From: Coix lacryma-jobi var. lacryma-jobi
Taxonomy: Eukaryota > Streptophyta > Magnoliopsida > Poales > Poaceae
Length of the DNA: 64,000 nt
Direction of reading: 5' to 3'
Assembly: GCA_009763385.1 (NCBI GenBank)
Contig: CM019828.1
Location: 25,821,984-25,885,983, forward strand
Shown: piece after piece, positions 1 through 10,973 of the stretch
How the letters are laid out: each line of letters begins with the position of its first letter
How positions within the stretch are numbered: position 1 is the stretch's first letter
Notes under the pieces: model-generated
Told to the model about the DNA's origin: nothing
What the model saw: the letters and a program-made list of their open reading frames with translations, nothing else
The model's database searches: none
Position numbers and translations under genes: made by a program

Positions 1-1538
1 CTCTTCCTCCTATGGGTCTGTCAGTGAAGTAACATGATTGGCGCCCCCCAGGGTATGCAGCCACATAATTGCTGCATTATTACCTGATTATATGGTACGG
101 GGGGGCCTGCTTACTGCCTTGTGTTCTTGTGTTAAGAAGTTAAACGTTCCAGGTTCATCAGGCACCGGTAATCCTTTGCTGCTTCCGAGATTGTACTGTC
201 GTCAGACAAGGCTCGTTTCTGACGGTAAAAAGGAACGCAGCAATAGAGCAAATGATTGGAAACGGAGCTGTGCGTGCTTAGCAACTGTTATTCCCTGATG
301 GATGGATGGATGGCCTCTTTCTCTTTGGGCTCTGCTCTGCAGCTCTGATGGTTTCACCCTGAGCTGCTGTCCTTGCCCACCTACGGGGGAATCTTTGCTT
401 TGTGGACTTTTCGGAGGAAAAGTTTTTTTTTTTGATAGGTGAATTTTACTGGTGGGTAATCAATCTTATAGCAGAATAAATAAAATGGACAAAATCTTCC
501 TTCCTTTTGAAGAAAAGGCTAGAAGATTGATTGCAAAGGTTTTTTTTCCCCCTGATGACTAAATGTTGGAATAATGGATTTTTCTTCTCTGTTCTATCCT
601 GAGAATAATTAATTTTATCGGCACCGGTCGGTTGCAATTGCAGGCAGGTCTCGCACAACACAACTTGCAACTGAAGCTGACCCAATTGGGGTTGGGTAGG
701 TTCTGAATATTCTGAAAAAGAAAAAAACTTTGCTTTAGCACATATGTCTTGCCACCTCTTGAGGGATAAGGTAGGCAGGATTCCAGTGATCCACCAAGGA
801 AAGGAAAGGCGTTCTCTAACAATAACCAAACAACCGGAAAGAGATGAGAAACCGCAGGATCAAAAAGAGGATTTCGGTGCCGCACATTAACTAAAGATAA
901 CCTATCTGGATCAAACAAGTCTGCTGAAATTTTTTACCAGGTGTCCGTCCGGTGACAATCCCCGGATGAAATGAAATGAAAAGCGAAATTCATCGGTTAG
1001 CCGCCGACTGCCATTCTGTCGGTGCGTCAGCTATCTGCTTCTTCTTCTTTTCTTTTTTTTTATTTCTCCTGCATGCACACAAATATCTGACGCGCGCAAA
1101 AGTTGCAATGTGCTGAGAACGAGTGACCGGCATATCAACATGCATTGCTGTGCATAATTCATCTCCTAGGATGCTTTTGTTCCCTGTAATGGTTGTTTCG
1201 CTCGTGCTTCTGGGGCCTGGAGAGTCCTCATGATCTTCGATCATTGGAACGGGAACCAGCTACCTTTCAGACAAAAATTCAAACCCAAGACAGTTTAGGC
1301 ACTGTTTGCTGGCAATGCTCGGTTCCTCGGCCAGTATTCGGCTCTACCGACTGGTGGCCGACAATTCATCAGGAGCATTTCAACACAGTGTATACACATT
1401 ACCGCTGAGAAATAGTACTAGTACCCATCTCCAGATTGTGAATGAGGGGTCTGGCAGATATTCAGTAACAATCCTGCATGGAGAAGTTTCAAAAAAAAAA
1501 AAAAAAAAACCTGCATGGAGCGCATGGTAGATACTACG
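1..1538. other. Intergenic sequence, no gene recognised
   Basis: I see no recognisable protein family, RNA gene or transposon terminus here. There is a short GATG-type tandem stretch near 299-312 and an A-tract near 1489-1509. The phrase CCTGCATGGAG occurs on both sides of that A-tract, so it may be a small duplication. Reading frames on both strands are short and resemble nothing known. Confidence 0.5.
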
Positions 1539-1540
1539 TA

Positions 1541-1799
1541 CTCCCTCCATTCCAAATTATAAGACGTTCCAAGGATCTTGGAGAGTCAAAGTTTTTCAAC
1601 TTTGACCAAAATTATAGAGAAAAATATAAAGATTTATACCATCAAATATACATATTATGGAAATATAACTAATGGAGAATCAAATTGCACTTAGTTGATA
1701 TCATAAATATTATTATCTTATTATATAAATTTGGTCAAAGTTGAAAAACTTTGACTCTCCAAGATTCTTGGAATGTCTTATAATTTGGGATGGAGGGAG
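1541..1799. mobile_element. Stowaway-type MITE (Tc1/mariner derivative)
   Basis: This is a 259-bp fold-back element. It begins CTCCCTCCATTCC and ends with the inverted equivalent GGGATGGAGGGAG. The TA target duplication is present on both sides (1539-1540 and 1800-1801). The inverted repeats match well for roughly 70 bases inward, sharing the AATTATAAGAC and GAGAGTCAAAGTTTTTCAAC blocks, so the element could form a long hairpin. It has no coding capacity. In the family, the transposase is supplied by mariner-like elements. The match to the widespread grass CTCCCTCC Stowaway class is strong. Confidence 0.95.
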
Positions 1800-1801
1800 T
1801 A

Positions 1802-2951
1802 TTCAGTAACAATTCAGTCATTGTCTCTGCAATGACTCATCAAAGTAAGATGCTTCGTACAAAGAGCAGCAATGCCATACAGATACAGCCTCTTCTTTCA
1901 ATAAATCCTCGACAGTAATGCGCGAAGTCGAAGTCACCGAAAACCAGTAAACAAAATCATCCAGGAGGAGGACAACATAGCACAATCTTTGCTTCAATGC
2001 TTTCATCGATGAACTTTGCTTCAATGCTAAGGCTACGTGGACGGCTTTAATTTTGATCGGAGCAGCCTTTAACTGCTGATGGCATAGAGCTATAGGCTAT
2101 TGCAAAAGAAGCCTTTGCACTGCACTGCACCCAAATCCCAGCTTTGATCGTGCCATAGAGATAGGCCAAGCGATAACTCTGAACAAAGCAAGGCCAAGAA
2201 CAAAAGACCCAAAGCAGTGTGCTTTGCAAAGATCCACCGATGTGAAATTTGTGGACACAACACAAGTGGGCGCATTAGAGCTGATCATTTGGACACAGAA
2301 CATCAAAGGAGGTGATCGATAAGCAGCCACCACATGAACTAATGGTGCCGTCTACATTTCAGACACTCAATAGTCAATAGATTAATTCCATGACCAAACT
2401 TTTAAAGATTTAATTTTGCTTTGCGCCAGTGCTCTTTGTCTAGGAAATTCCACGCAGATCAGAGCATGCATACCAGTATACCACTCAAAGATAGGTCATG
2501 GTAGTGCATTTGACATTTGTCGCCATCAGATTTTTTTTTTAATTTTTCTGGTTGGAGAGATCGATCGATGACGGGTACGAGAAGAGCACACTGGTTTTTG
2601 GGAACTCCTGGTTTTCGTGACTAGTGGCGCCAGTGGTGAAAGCAATACCGCGGTCGTCGTCGTCGATCGAGCCGAAAGGAATGCCAAACTTTGGATGAAC
2701 TTGGATCTCCGACAAGATATGGTCTTTATGGAGATATGGAATGGATCATCCACAAGGATGGACGCAGGCAACTCAGGCACTCATCCAACATAGTGGCCCC
2801 AAGAAAGGAAGATCAGTGCAGAAAAAAGTACAGTGCATGTTTGTAAGAGCGAAATCGTCGAAAGTTCTGTCGGGAATATTTTAAATTGGAGTTCTAACAT
2901 AATGAACTAGCAAGAAGGTTTGTGTAAATAGAGCGAGATGAACTTAGCTAC
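1802..2951. other. Intergenic sequence, no gene recognised
   Basis: No domain, transposon terminus or RNA gene is recognisable on either strand. Composition is ordinary, and the longest open frames are under 100 codons with no family resemblance. Confidence 0.4.
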
Positions 2952-2954
2952 TTA

Positions 2955-3821
2955 GAGCATCTCCAACGGTTTGCTAAAAATCACTTGCCAAATGTTATGT
3001 TTTGGCAAGTTTCTAAAATAATATACCAAGTAAAAAAGAACTCATCTCCAACAATTCTCTATTTTTAACTTGCTAAACAAAAAAAATGTTCGCATTTATC
3101 TGGAGCCTCGTCAAGCCTGGTCCGAACTCCAGAGCCACACCGCAACCAGCGTTGCCGGACCCCACCAGGCACCGTACCCCCACCGTCCAGATGCTTCAAA
3201 TCGAGCACAATGATGGTGCTCGTGCAGCCTCTCCGGATCTCGGCCACAGCGGCGTAGCCTCGTCCATCCAGATCTCGGCCGCTGCCCTCGCGCAGAGGAT
3301 GCCAGGCTGCCGTCGCGGAAGGTGCGAGCGGCTCGCCACCGCTGGCGGAGCAGGGACGCACCCTCACGCAGCGGAGCTTGGCGGCCACCACGTCCAGGCG
3401 CGAGAGTGGTGCGCGCTTGAGCGGGCCGGCGTGCGGGTGGCCGTGTGTCAGACTGCCATCATGGAAGGTGCGAGCGGCTCGCCGCCGCCGGTGAAGCAGG
3501 AGCGCACGCTCAGGCACCGGAGTTTGGCGGCCGCCGGCGAAGCAGGAGCGCACGCTCAGGCACCGGGCTCGCTGCCGTGTTGTGCGGCGCGGCCATGTGC
3601 AGCGCCTGCGCGCGTGTGCAGGGAGGGAGGCGGAGGAAGCTGAGCCTGCGCGAGCGATAGCAAGTCCGAACCGCGCGCGCAAAGATACGCGCGCGGATGG
3701 AGGATTTGGCAAGCTGCAAAATTTGGCAAGTCACTTTAGCAAACTGTTGGAGAATGATTTTTGGTTGTTTTGCCAAATTTTGAAGGATAGCAAGTCATTT
3801 ACCAAACTGTTGGAGATGCTC
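2955..3821. mobile_element. PIF/Harbinger-like non-autonomous element with GC-rich interior
   Basis: The element starts GAGCATCTCCAACGG and ends with the inverted copy CTGTTGGAGATGCTC. A TTA triplet flanks it on both sides (2952-2954 and 3822-3824), the target size typical of PIF/Harbinger (Tourist-like) elements. Each end has a second, inner copy of the CATCTCCAACA motif (near 3048 and, inverted, near 3745), so the termini are internally duplicated. The AT-rich ends enclose a markedly GC-rich core (about 3100-3700) containing a 46-bp tandem duplication (about 3491-3566) and a looser repeat of GGAAGGTGCGAGCGGCTCGCC (near 3318 and 3462). No transposase is visible. The core may be captured host DNA. 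Long low-complexity frames on both strands of the core are not convincing genes. Confidence 0.7.
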
Positions 3822-3824
3822 TTA

Positions 3825-4334
3825 CAGTCGCCGCTTCGTATATATTATAGAGACCCAGCGCGTTGCGTCTTATCTACTTGTTCCTACCAAACGGTCTGTG
3901 TGTATACCAGTCTTCTCCTTGTCGTGGCTTCGTTGATATTGAAAGAGTTTCGGATCTCACATCAGCAGGGCTTTGCATGCCCGAGCCGTCAGAATCAAAG
4001 AATGCAGCAAGGATGACATACTTACATGATGAAGAACAACAAACCAGCAAAGAATAACTATCGTACTTATGTGGCAAAGGATGACTAGTTTTCGGGCAAA
4101 CCAACAAAGGAACCATTGAAACTCTTGCTCGGGAGGAACCCCGTCAGGGAAAGGACATTGTCGGGTTGGAAAAGAGAGTAAGAGCAGTTTGTAGATTGAT
4201 TTGTGTCGATTGGATAGTTGGGAACTCAATCGGTCATGATCCTCTCATATATAGAGAGATGGGATGATCTTATCCCAGTAGGAAACCTTTGCAAACCTTA
4301 TTTTCTAAGTTTCTCATGAGTTTGGAACAGTTCG
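3825..4334. other. Intergenic sequence, no gene recognised
   Basis: This is unique-looking sequence between the Harbinger-like element and the first copia LTR. It ends with the target pentamer GATCG (4335-4339). I see nothing coding in it. Confidence 0.4.
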
Positions 4335-4339
4335 GATCG
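4335..4339. repeat. Left target-site duplication of element F/I (GATCG)
   Basis: The pentamer immediately precedes the LTR start TGCGGATACA. The same pentamer follows the LTR end at 48403-48407, about 44 kb away. It is the evidence that the two LTR remnants are the outer ends of one insertion. Confidence 0.8.
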
Positions 4340-4680
4340 TGCGGATACATTGGTGTATGCCGGATCTTAAGATGATGAGTGAATGTCAACTGGGATGATG
4401 TGCATGTTCTTTGGCTTGTGTTGTGCAGGTGTGCACGGATATGGTGATCAAAGGCATGGTGAAGGTCAAGTAGAGACGTGTCGTGCCGATGGACCTGGAG
4501 CGGTGAAGGGCGAACGTGAGGCTTGGACTGACGGACAGGTGGCCTGAGGATCGGCCGTGGTGGCTAACAGCCTGGGACAGCGACAAGTGAAGATCAGCGT
4601 GTGGACGGGTTGCACGGGCGGTGCATCCTCTCTACGGCTCGGTTTGGTGGTTGAGCCACAGAAAAACCACCGAGTGGATG

Positions 4681-4905
4681 GTTTCCAGGTTTGGGCCTCA
4701 AAACCTAGGTGCAGCCGTTTTTCGAGTTTGGGCCACAAAACTCGGGCTGAGGACAGTTTCCAGGTTTGAGCCTCAAAACCTGGGCGCTGGCGGGTTTCTG
4801 AGTTTGGGCCACAAAACTCAGGCGACGGATGACAGGTTTCCCGGTTTCGGCCTCAAAACCGGGGAATGGCCCAGGTTTCCCGGTTTCGGCTTTAAAACCA
4901 GGGGG
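4681..4905 (+). repeat. U3 hairpin-repeat array, 6 units
   Basis: Six consecutive short inverted repeats have the form NNNGTTT-GGGCCTC-AAACNNN. Their arms are CCAGG/CCT(A)GG, GAG/CTC, AGG/CCT, GAG/CTC, CGG/CCG and CGG/CCA. The arms mostly change together, keeping the dyad. The array lies upstream of the TATA box, hence in U3. Confidence 0.85.
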
Positions 4906-5099
4906 AGGTCCATGAAAAGGACGAGCAGAGCGGTGGCGGCACGTGGCGGCAATCGGTGAGGTCGCGTCGAGGCGAAGCTACCAGTTGTGTGGGTGTGACC
5001 GTCGGATCACTATCAACTTCGAGTTGGTCAGGAATACCCTTAGGGTTAGCCTGCTCGCTCATTAGCAGTAGGGGTAGAAGGGGAATAATTGTATTAGGC

Positions 5100-5107
5100 T
5101 ATATAAG
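5100..5107 (+). promoter_or_regulatory. LTR TATA box (element F/I)
   Basis: TATATAAG is followed by a CT-rich start region and then by the CTAGGGTTTCCTGCTC block conserved downstream of the TATA box in the sister LTRs. Element B is inserted about 165 bp downstream, inside the transcribed part of this LTR. Confidence 0.7.
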
Positions 5108-5704
5108 GAGAAGCAACCTCTCCCTCCAAACTATCTCAGCCATTGCTATTTTCATTCTAGGGTTTCCTGCTCTTCCATTCCTTGCTGTAGCTACTGAGAT
5201 CCGCAGAGACGGTTTCATCATACCTCTATGTATTTGGATTTTGCGGAAACGGGACCGGATTCCCGTTTGAACGCATCTTGGCCCATAGTGGTTTCAGTGA
5301 TTGGATAAAACACAAGATTACTGTGACTAACATGTGTTTTGCAGAAACAGAATTGAGTTAGGTCACGGTAATGGCGACGATACGGGCATATGGAGTTCAT
5401 GTCCCCTGGCGATGGATATCGTTTCGGTTTTCAAAGGACGGACGACGAAGATGGTGGTAGACTAGGCTAAGTGTCATATGGTGTTGGAGGACACTTAGGT
5501 AGTCTTAGGTCTTTGTTTTTCCTTTGGCCGTACTATAAAGGGGAGCGTGAATCAGTAGCTTGACCTAGATGAGTCTATTGAGGTAGGTGTGGTGCACACT
5601 TGTTATTTCATATCCCTAAGTAGCTCAAAGAGATGCCTTAAGTCGAGAGGATCAAAAGTCGTTTAGGCCGCATCGAGATCCGAGTTGAGTTTGCCCTTGT
5701 TATG

Positions 5705-6066
5705 GGCATCGGACGCTGGCCAGGTGGGCATCGGACGCGTCCGATGCCCACCCCGACTAGGGTTTAGTCTGGTGCGTGGCATCGGACGCGCCGATGTGTC
5801 CACATCGGACGCGCCCATGCCACTGTCCATGTGCGCGTGAACTGCAGGCCGCATTGGATGCTGGCATCGGTCGCTGAGGGCCAGCGTCCGATGGCCATCC
5901 AGAGAGGTTCCAGAGAGGGTAAATCCACATCGGACGCGTCCGATGTGGTGGCATCGGATGCTTCCCAGCGTCCGATGTCCCTTTAAACAGTCTGACAAGA
6001 AGGTACAGTAGACCGTTGGACGAGGTCATCGGAGCGTCCGATGCTAGGCATCGGCGCGTCCGATGC
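5705..6066 (+). repeat. Palindromic array in U3 of element B
   Basis: About a dozen CATCGGACGC / GCGTCCGATG half-sites occur in both orientations, often joined as full palindromes. A perfect 24-bp palindrome centred on GGACGCGTCC spans 5726-5749. The array lies upstream of the TATA box, so unlike in element A it belongs to U3. Confidence 0.85.
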
Positions 6067-6116
6067 CCCCGCAGAATGTCTGTCTTGTGCTGTTTTTGGA
6101 TGGCCGGTTGGGGGAG

Positions 6117-6124
6117 TATATATA
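6117..6124 (+). promoter_or_regulatory. LTR TATA box (element B)
   Basis: TATATATA is followed by CTTCCTTCCCTCTATCC, a plausible LTR promoter and start region about 720 bp before the LTR end. Confidence 0.65.
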
Positions 6125-6844
6125 CTTCCTTCCCTCTATCCATTTGAGTGTTCTTGCCACTTCCATCAGCTGAGAAACACATTGTGAGTGTGAGTGAGTG
6201 CAAGAGCCCTTGTGAGGTTGAGTGATTTGCTAATTGTGAGAATTAGACACCTCCTAATGAGAATTGAGTAGCAAGTGTGCATCCATCCATCTCTTTGGCC
6301 TTGTGTTGGTCAAGTGAGAGTTCTAGCTTGTTACTCTTGGTGATCGGCATCACCTAGACGGCTTGGTGGCGATCGGAGAGCTTGGTGATCATCCGGAGGC
6401 ATTATGGATGACCCAAGTCAAGTTGTGATCGGTAGCGAGCGATTCACCGGGCCGGAGAGGCGAAGAATCAGCTCGTAGTGAGCACTTGATCCTTGTGTGG
6501 ATCAAGGGGGAGCGATACCCTTGCGCGGGTGCTCCAACGAGGACTAGGGGGGTGTGCCGACACCTCGATACCTCGGCAAAAAGATCGTCGTGTCATCTCT
6601 ACTCTCTTCTCTACGCATTTACCTTTGAGCAATTCAATTCCGCATTTACTTGTTGTTCTTTCATAAGTTGAATTGTCATGCTAGAGTAGAAATGGTTTAG
6701 CGATAGTCTTTTGTGCAATTGATTCTTGTCAAACACACTTCTAGGCACTAGGGGGTTAATTGGGGCTTGATAGGTTTTATTATCGCAAGAAGTTTTAGAA
6801 AAGCCCAATTCACCCCCCCTCTTGGGTATCTTGATCCTTTCAAA

Positions 6845-6856
6845 TTGTATCGGAGC
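6845..6856 (+). other. Primer-binding site of element B
   Basis: TTGTATCGGAGC lies two bases after the LTR terminus CA. It resembles the TGGTATCAGAGC site complementary to initiator Met-tRNA used by plant copia elements, with substitutions. It primes minus-strand cDNA synthesis in the family. Confidence 0.7.
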
Positions 6857-6895
6857 CTCGTGCTCTCGATTTAGGCTTAACCGCCTAGAGTTAAG

Positions 6896-7213
6896 ATGTC
6901 CGGAGGTGATGGACCACCTTCCATGTTCGAGGGAGACGACTTCCCATATTGGAAAATCCGTATGGAGTCGTACCTAGAAGCGGTTGATGTTAAATGCCTC
7001 AATGCCGCGATCACCGGCTTTGCCAAGCCCAAAGAAGGCACAAGTCTTACTCCTAATGAGGAGGAAAATGAGAAATGGAATGCAAAAGCCAAAAATATTC
7101 TTTTTAGAGGCATTTGCAAGGATGTGTTCAACCGTGTTCGGAACCACAAAAATGCCCATGATCTATGGGACAACATTTGTGCGCTCCATGAGGGAACAAA
7201 GAGTGAGCGTGAG
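6896..7213 (+). pseudogene. Element B gag, N-terminal part
   Basis: The frame opens MSGGDGPPSMFEGDDFPYWK, the N-terminal gag signature (FxGxxFPYWKIRM) of Sirevirus-type copia elements. It runs about 106 codons to ALHEGTKSERE. It begins 40 bases after the primer-binding site, so the start is well placed. The frame is cut at 7213 by the 7214-9143 insertion and resumes at 9149 with the same phase. Gag forms the virus-like particle that packages element RNA. This copy cannot produce the full protein because of the interruptions. Confidence 0.85.
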
Positions 7214-9143
7214 TGTTGACGGAAGTTATAGCATGTTTTACCTTATCAAAATACCGTCAACAGGCCTCGGTTTCAAGGAAGAATAGCATATCATGAGCAT
7301 ATTTATCACTAATAAGTTCCACTTGTACTCTTAGCTTGTGAACTTGTAGGAGATGGCAAAATGGACAAATGAGGCCAGGTGGGCCCACCAAGGGGGTCGG
7401 ACGACCCCACCTTTGGGCCACCTCGACCATGGTGACATGGCATGATCCAAGAGAAGCATGTTCAAGCCAATATCAACCATTGGATCAAACATGTGCTTTT
7501 GCTCAATGGTGCAAGATGAGAAGCACATGGATCCATGGGTCCACACCGAAAACCAAATGCAACCAACTTCACAAGACTTGCTCCATGACATGTGGGGTCA
7601 CCAAGGGAGAGAAGAATGTGGGCCAGCCCTGTCATAGGGGGGTCGGCCGACCCCCCCTTGGTGGGACCTAGCAGCACTATTCATCAGGGTGACATCAGCA
7701 CCTTCTAGAAGATGTACCCCGGGCCCACATGTCAGAGACAGGGGTCGGCCGACCCCATGGTGAACCTCATCCAAGTCGGTGGCAAAGTGCATGTTTGACA
7801 CGTGAAGAATATCCAAGCCATTCATCAAGGTCGGTTGCTATGACGGTGGATCCAAGGGTGAAGAGATGATGAGCACACGGATCGCTGACGTGGCGCCGGA
7901 GTAGCCCCTACTCCACCTCCACTATAAATAGAGGCCTCCACCCTCTCATTCAACACATCCCATCTCACACATCTCCACTTTCAAGTGAGATCAAGCAAGA
8001 GTAGTAGTAGTTAGTCTAGAGTGGGAGTTAGAGTCGAGTCGGGCGAAGCTCGGGTCTCCGGAGTCGTCTTCTGGGAGTCTGGTATAGCCCTTGTATCTTT
8101 CTTCTTTTGTAAGACTTTATTTATTTAATATATTATTCTTTCTTTACTTTACTTTGCATTTACTTAAGTATTTACTTTCCAAGTATTTATTTAAGTATTT
8201 ACTTAGTGCAAGTCTATATTTATATAGTCTTGTTGTGTGCTTATCTTAGTTCTATAGTTGCCTTAGTTAGATTGATTTCCTTTAAATAGCTTCTTGTGTG
8301 TGCGTCATCATCCTATCTTAGGATAGGGGCTTTAGCTATTTTGATCGATAGCTAAAGGTGTAGATAAGTGTGAGCGTGGTGCTCATACTTCATCTTATCT
8401 TTGACTACCGCTGGCTTGCACAGACAGTACGGGCGCATGGGCAAAAGGTGACAGATTTTGCCTGGCTACCTAGATCCCCTCACGTGAACTCAGGCTAGTT
8501 CTTAAAAGGTAAGGCATCCATAAGCCAAATATCCGCTTGAGTACTGAGTTAGGTGAACAACCTTCTATCGCTTTACTCTCTCGTTTATCCCTCTCACACA
8601 AATAGCAAGGCGTCAATCTAGTTAAGTCATCTATTCAATTAAGATTAGTTCATAAGAGTAAAGGTATAAACATAGGAGTACTTTATACTCACTCATTGTC
8701 CTCCCACCTAGCTAACTCTACTAAAGTTATCCTTCATATCATATACTCTTTGCTTAACTTATTTATCTTATCTATTTGTCCTCCCTTATATCCACTTATA
8801 CCCTTTTGCTCCTCTAATTGATAATAGAGTATAGTAAGACTATAGGATCTATCTTTCCTCTCTCTACATCTTTCCTAGCTTGCTTTCCTTTGGGATAAAA
8901 TAAATAACGATACCTTAGAATACTCCCGGGTGAAGTGCTACATCGGTATATTCTGTGCGCTTGCGGAACTATCCAATAGTCAATAGTTTTACCACCAAGA
9001 CACTTCTAGCGCCGTTGCTGGGGTTAGGCTCCATAGTCTAGTTCTAGTGGTTGCGTTAAGAAGTGTTAACAAGCGTTTCTGGCGCCGTTGCCGGGGATAG
9101 ATTAAAACTCTATTCTTAGTAGCGACGCTAAGAAATACCAATA
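7214..9143 (+). mobile_element. Solo-LTR-like insertion in element B gag
   Basis: A 1930-bp insertion is flanked by GTGAG (7209-7213 and 9144-9148). It starts TGTTGACGG, immediately folded back by CCGTCAACA at 7254-7262. It contains a TATA box (7923-7930), GGTCGGCCGACC palindromes (near 7396, 7641 and 7741) and a long AT-rich downstream part. Near its right end it has two versions of a typical gypsy primer-binding motif: GCGCCGTTGCTGGGG near 9010 and TGGCGCCGTTGCCGGGG near 9082. It has no coding sequence and ends ACCAATA rather than CA. I read it as an LTR plus leader remnant of a gypsy-type element. The exact mechanism that left the primer site inside the target duplication is unclear. Confidence 0.65.
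7923..7930 (+). promoter_or_regulatory. TATA box in the 7214-9143 insertion
   Basis: TATAAATA is followed by a CT-rich initiator-like region (ACACATCCCATCTCACACATC). This is the usual layout of a plant LTR promoter and supports reading the insertion as an LTR. Confidence 0.65.
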
Positions 9144-9148
9144 GTGAG

Positions 9149-10703
9149 GAACGCTATCATTTGGTTATGCAAAAGCTTCACTCTTTTGATATGCATGCTA
9201 ATGAAAGTGCAAATGAAATGTACTCACGGTGGAATGTTCTTGTAGAGGAACTTAATGGACTTGGCCTCACACAAATGCAACCATCCGATGTTGTGATGAA
9301 GATCCTTTGTGTCCTTCCAATTGAGAAGTATGGACACATAGTGACGGTGCTACATCAAGGCGATCTTTCCACCGCTACACCAACTCAAATCTTGGGAAAG
9401 ATCAATGCGCATGAGATGTACATGCACATCACACCAAGTGGTGGCTCCACCACCGACAAGAAGAAGGACTTAGCCTTCAAAGCTAGCCATGACAAGAAGG
9501 GCAAGTCCAAGGCTATTGAGGTGCATCATGAGAGCTCAAGTGATGAAGAGGAGGATTCCAACATCGCTCTCATGGTGAGAAGGACCACCAAGATGTTGAA
9601 GAAGCTTCACAAGAATGGAGTCAATTTTGACTCAAGAAAGAAGAAGTTCTTCACAAGTAGCAAGAGGAGGCCAATCTCCGAAATGGATTGCTACAATTGC
9701 GGCGAGCTTGGCCATCTTGCTCATCAATGCACCAAGCCCAAGAAAGAGAGCTACAAGAACAAGAACAAGGGCAAGAAGTATGACTCATCAAGTGAAGATG
9801 AGAAGAAGAATGAGAAGCCCTACTACAAGAAGGATGGCAAGAAGAAGAAGCAATACCACCAGAAAGGTGGCAAGGCCTACATTGTTGGTGATTGGCTCAC
9901 CGACATTGACTCCTCCGGTGGCTCATCAAATGAAGATAGTGATGATGAGAAGGAGAAGGTGGCCGCTCTAGTCATTGGCTCCTCTACACCACCACCACCA
10001 CCGTCGCCATCATCATCTACACACCTATGCCTTATGGCCAAGGGTGACCGGAAGGTACAAAATGATGATGACTCTAGTGATAGTGATAGTGATGGTGAAT
10101 TTGAGGCACCTACTTATGATGAGCTTGTTAAATTGCTAAATGACTACTCTAAAATCATAAGAAAGACTAGAGCTAAGAATGAAAAGCTTGTTGATGAAAA
10201 TGAATCTCTTGTTGAGAAATATGATCATGCTACACATGCTAGTGATGAATTAAAGAATGAACTTGCTACTATGTCATCTTCTATCAAGGAGCTCAAGTCT
10301 TCTAACAAAGAGCTCAAAGCTAAAAATGAAAAACTTGATAAGATGCATAGTGACTTTACCACTAGTTATGCCTTGCTAAAAGAGCAATACACTCAAGTGA
10401 AAGTAGACTATGATACACTCACCATTGCTTATGATGTTCTTTCACATGAGACACATGATGCTCCTAACCTTGTTGTTAAGTGTGTCATAGCAACATCTTG
10501 TGAGGACTTGGTTAGTGAGCATGATGAGCAAAGAGCTAGTGGCAAAGGCAAGAGTGTGGTTGTGGCCAATCACTATGATGATTATGTCAAGATCAAGAGT
10601 GAGAATGCAAAGCTCAATATTTATCTAGAGAAGCTCGCAACCACAAAGCAAGTCATTGTTGAGACCCAAGATGATGAGTATAGCATGTCACTTGAGCTAG
10701 ACA
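9149..10703 (+). pseudogene. Element B gag, central part with zinc knuckle and coiled coil
   Basis: The frame resumes after the insertion with ERYHLVMQKLHSFDM, the UBN2-like capsid region. A CCHC zinc knuckle (CYNCGELGHLAHQC, near 9688-9730) follows, then lysine- and serine-rich stretches and a long heptad-like coiled coil (about 10100-10690, rich in KNEKL, KELKSSNKEL and similar). A coiled coil after the knuckle is characteristic of Sirevirus gag. The frame is cut at 10703 by element A and resumes at 20950 in phase. The zinc knuckle would bind element RNA. Confidence 0.85.
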
Positions 10704-10973
10704 TGAAGGACCGAGAAGCTAACCGAAAGCGACCAGAGGGGGGGGTGAATGGGAGCTTCAAAATTTCCTTACGGAAACTAGATGCCACTGTCCCAAAATC
10801 GACCCCAAGAGCGAACCCTAGAACTTGCTAATGTCCACGACCCTATATGTAGGGTGGATGCTTCCTAGAAGCACAGCGAGACACTAGACAACTCTAGAAA
10901 GCCAACGCAAAAGACGGAAATCAATTCCGACAACGAACGAGCGAACCGCGGACGAAACCGTGCGAAACCAGTC

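Larger units (their letters stand above)
4340..5267 (+). mobile_element. 5' LTR remnant (F) of copia element F/I
   Basis: The segment begins TGCGGATACATTGGTGTATG, the same start as the LTRs at 44797 and 54916 and, inverted, of element A. It holds the U3 hairpin-repeat array (4681-4905) and a TATA box (5100-5107). It stops at 5267, where the LTR of element B begins. Bases 4998-5267 align without gaps to 46969-47238 in the surviving 3' LTR (10 differences in 270 by hand count). This makes F/I clearly older than element A. The family is Sirevirus-like Ty1/copia by its relation to A and E, whose proteins are readable. Confidence 0.85.
5268..6842 (+). repeat. 5' LTR of element B
   Basis: The LTR runs from TGAACGCATCTTGG to GATCCTTTCA (TG...CA, 1575 bp) and is followed by a primer-binding site. 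It contains a palindrome array (5705-6066) upstream of its TATA box (6117-6124), and a C-rich CACCCCCCCTCTTGGG block near the end that is typical of Sirevirus LTR tails. The upstream pentamer CCGTT would be its target duplication, but the right-hand copy has been lost with the 3' LTR. Confidence 0.75.

Noticed and set aside
3065..3712. 215-codon minus-strand and 185-codon plus-strand frames in the Harbinger-like element
   Set aside because: Both are low-complexity products of a GC-rich duplicated core, and neither has a recognisable domain.
5705..6066. Palindromic arrays as CRISPR-like repeats
   Set aside because: Units are short, variable in spacing and orientation, lie within LTRs, and the context is a plant genome.
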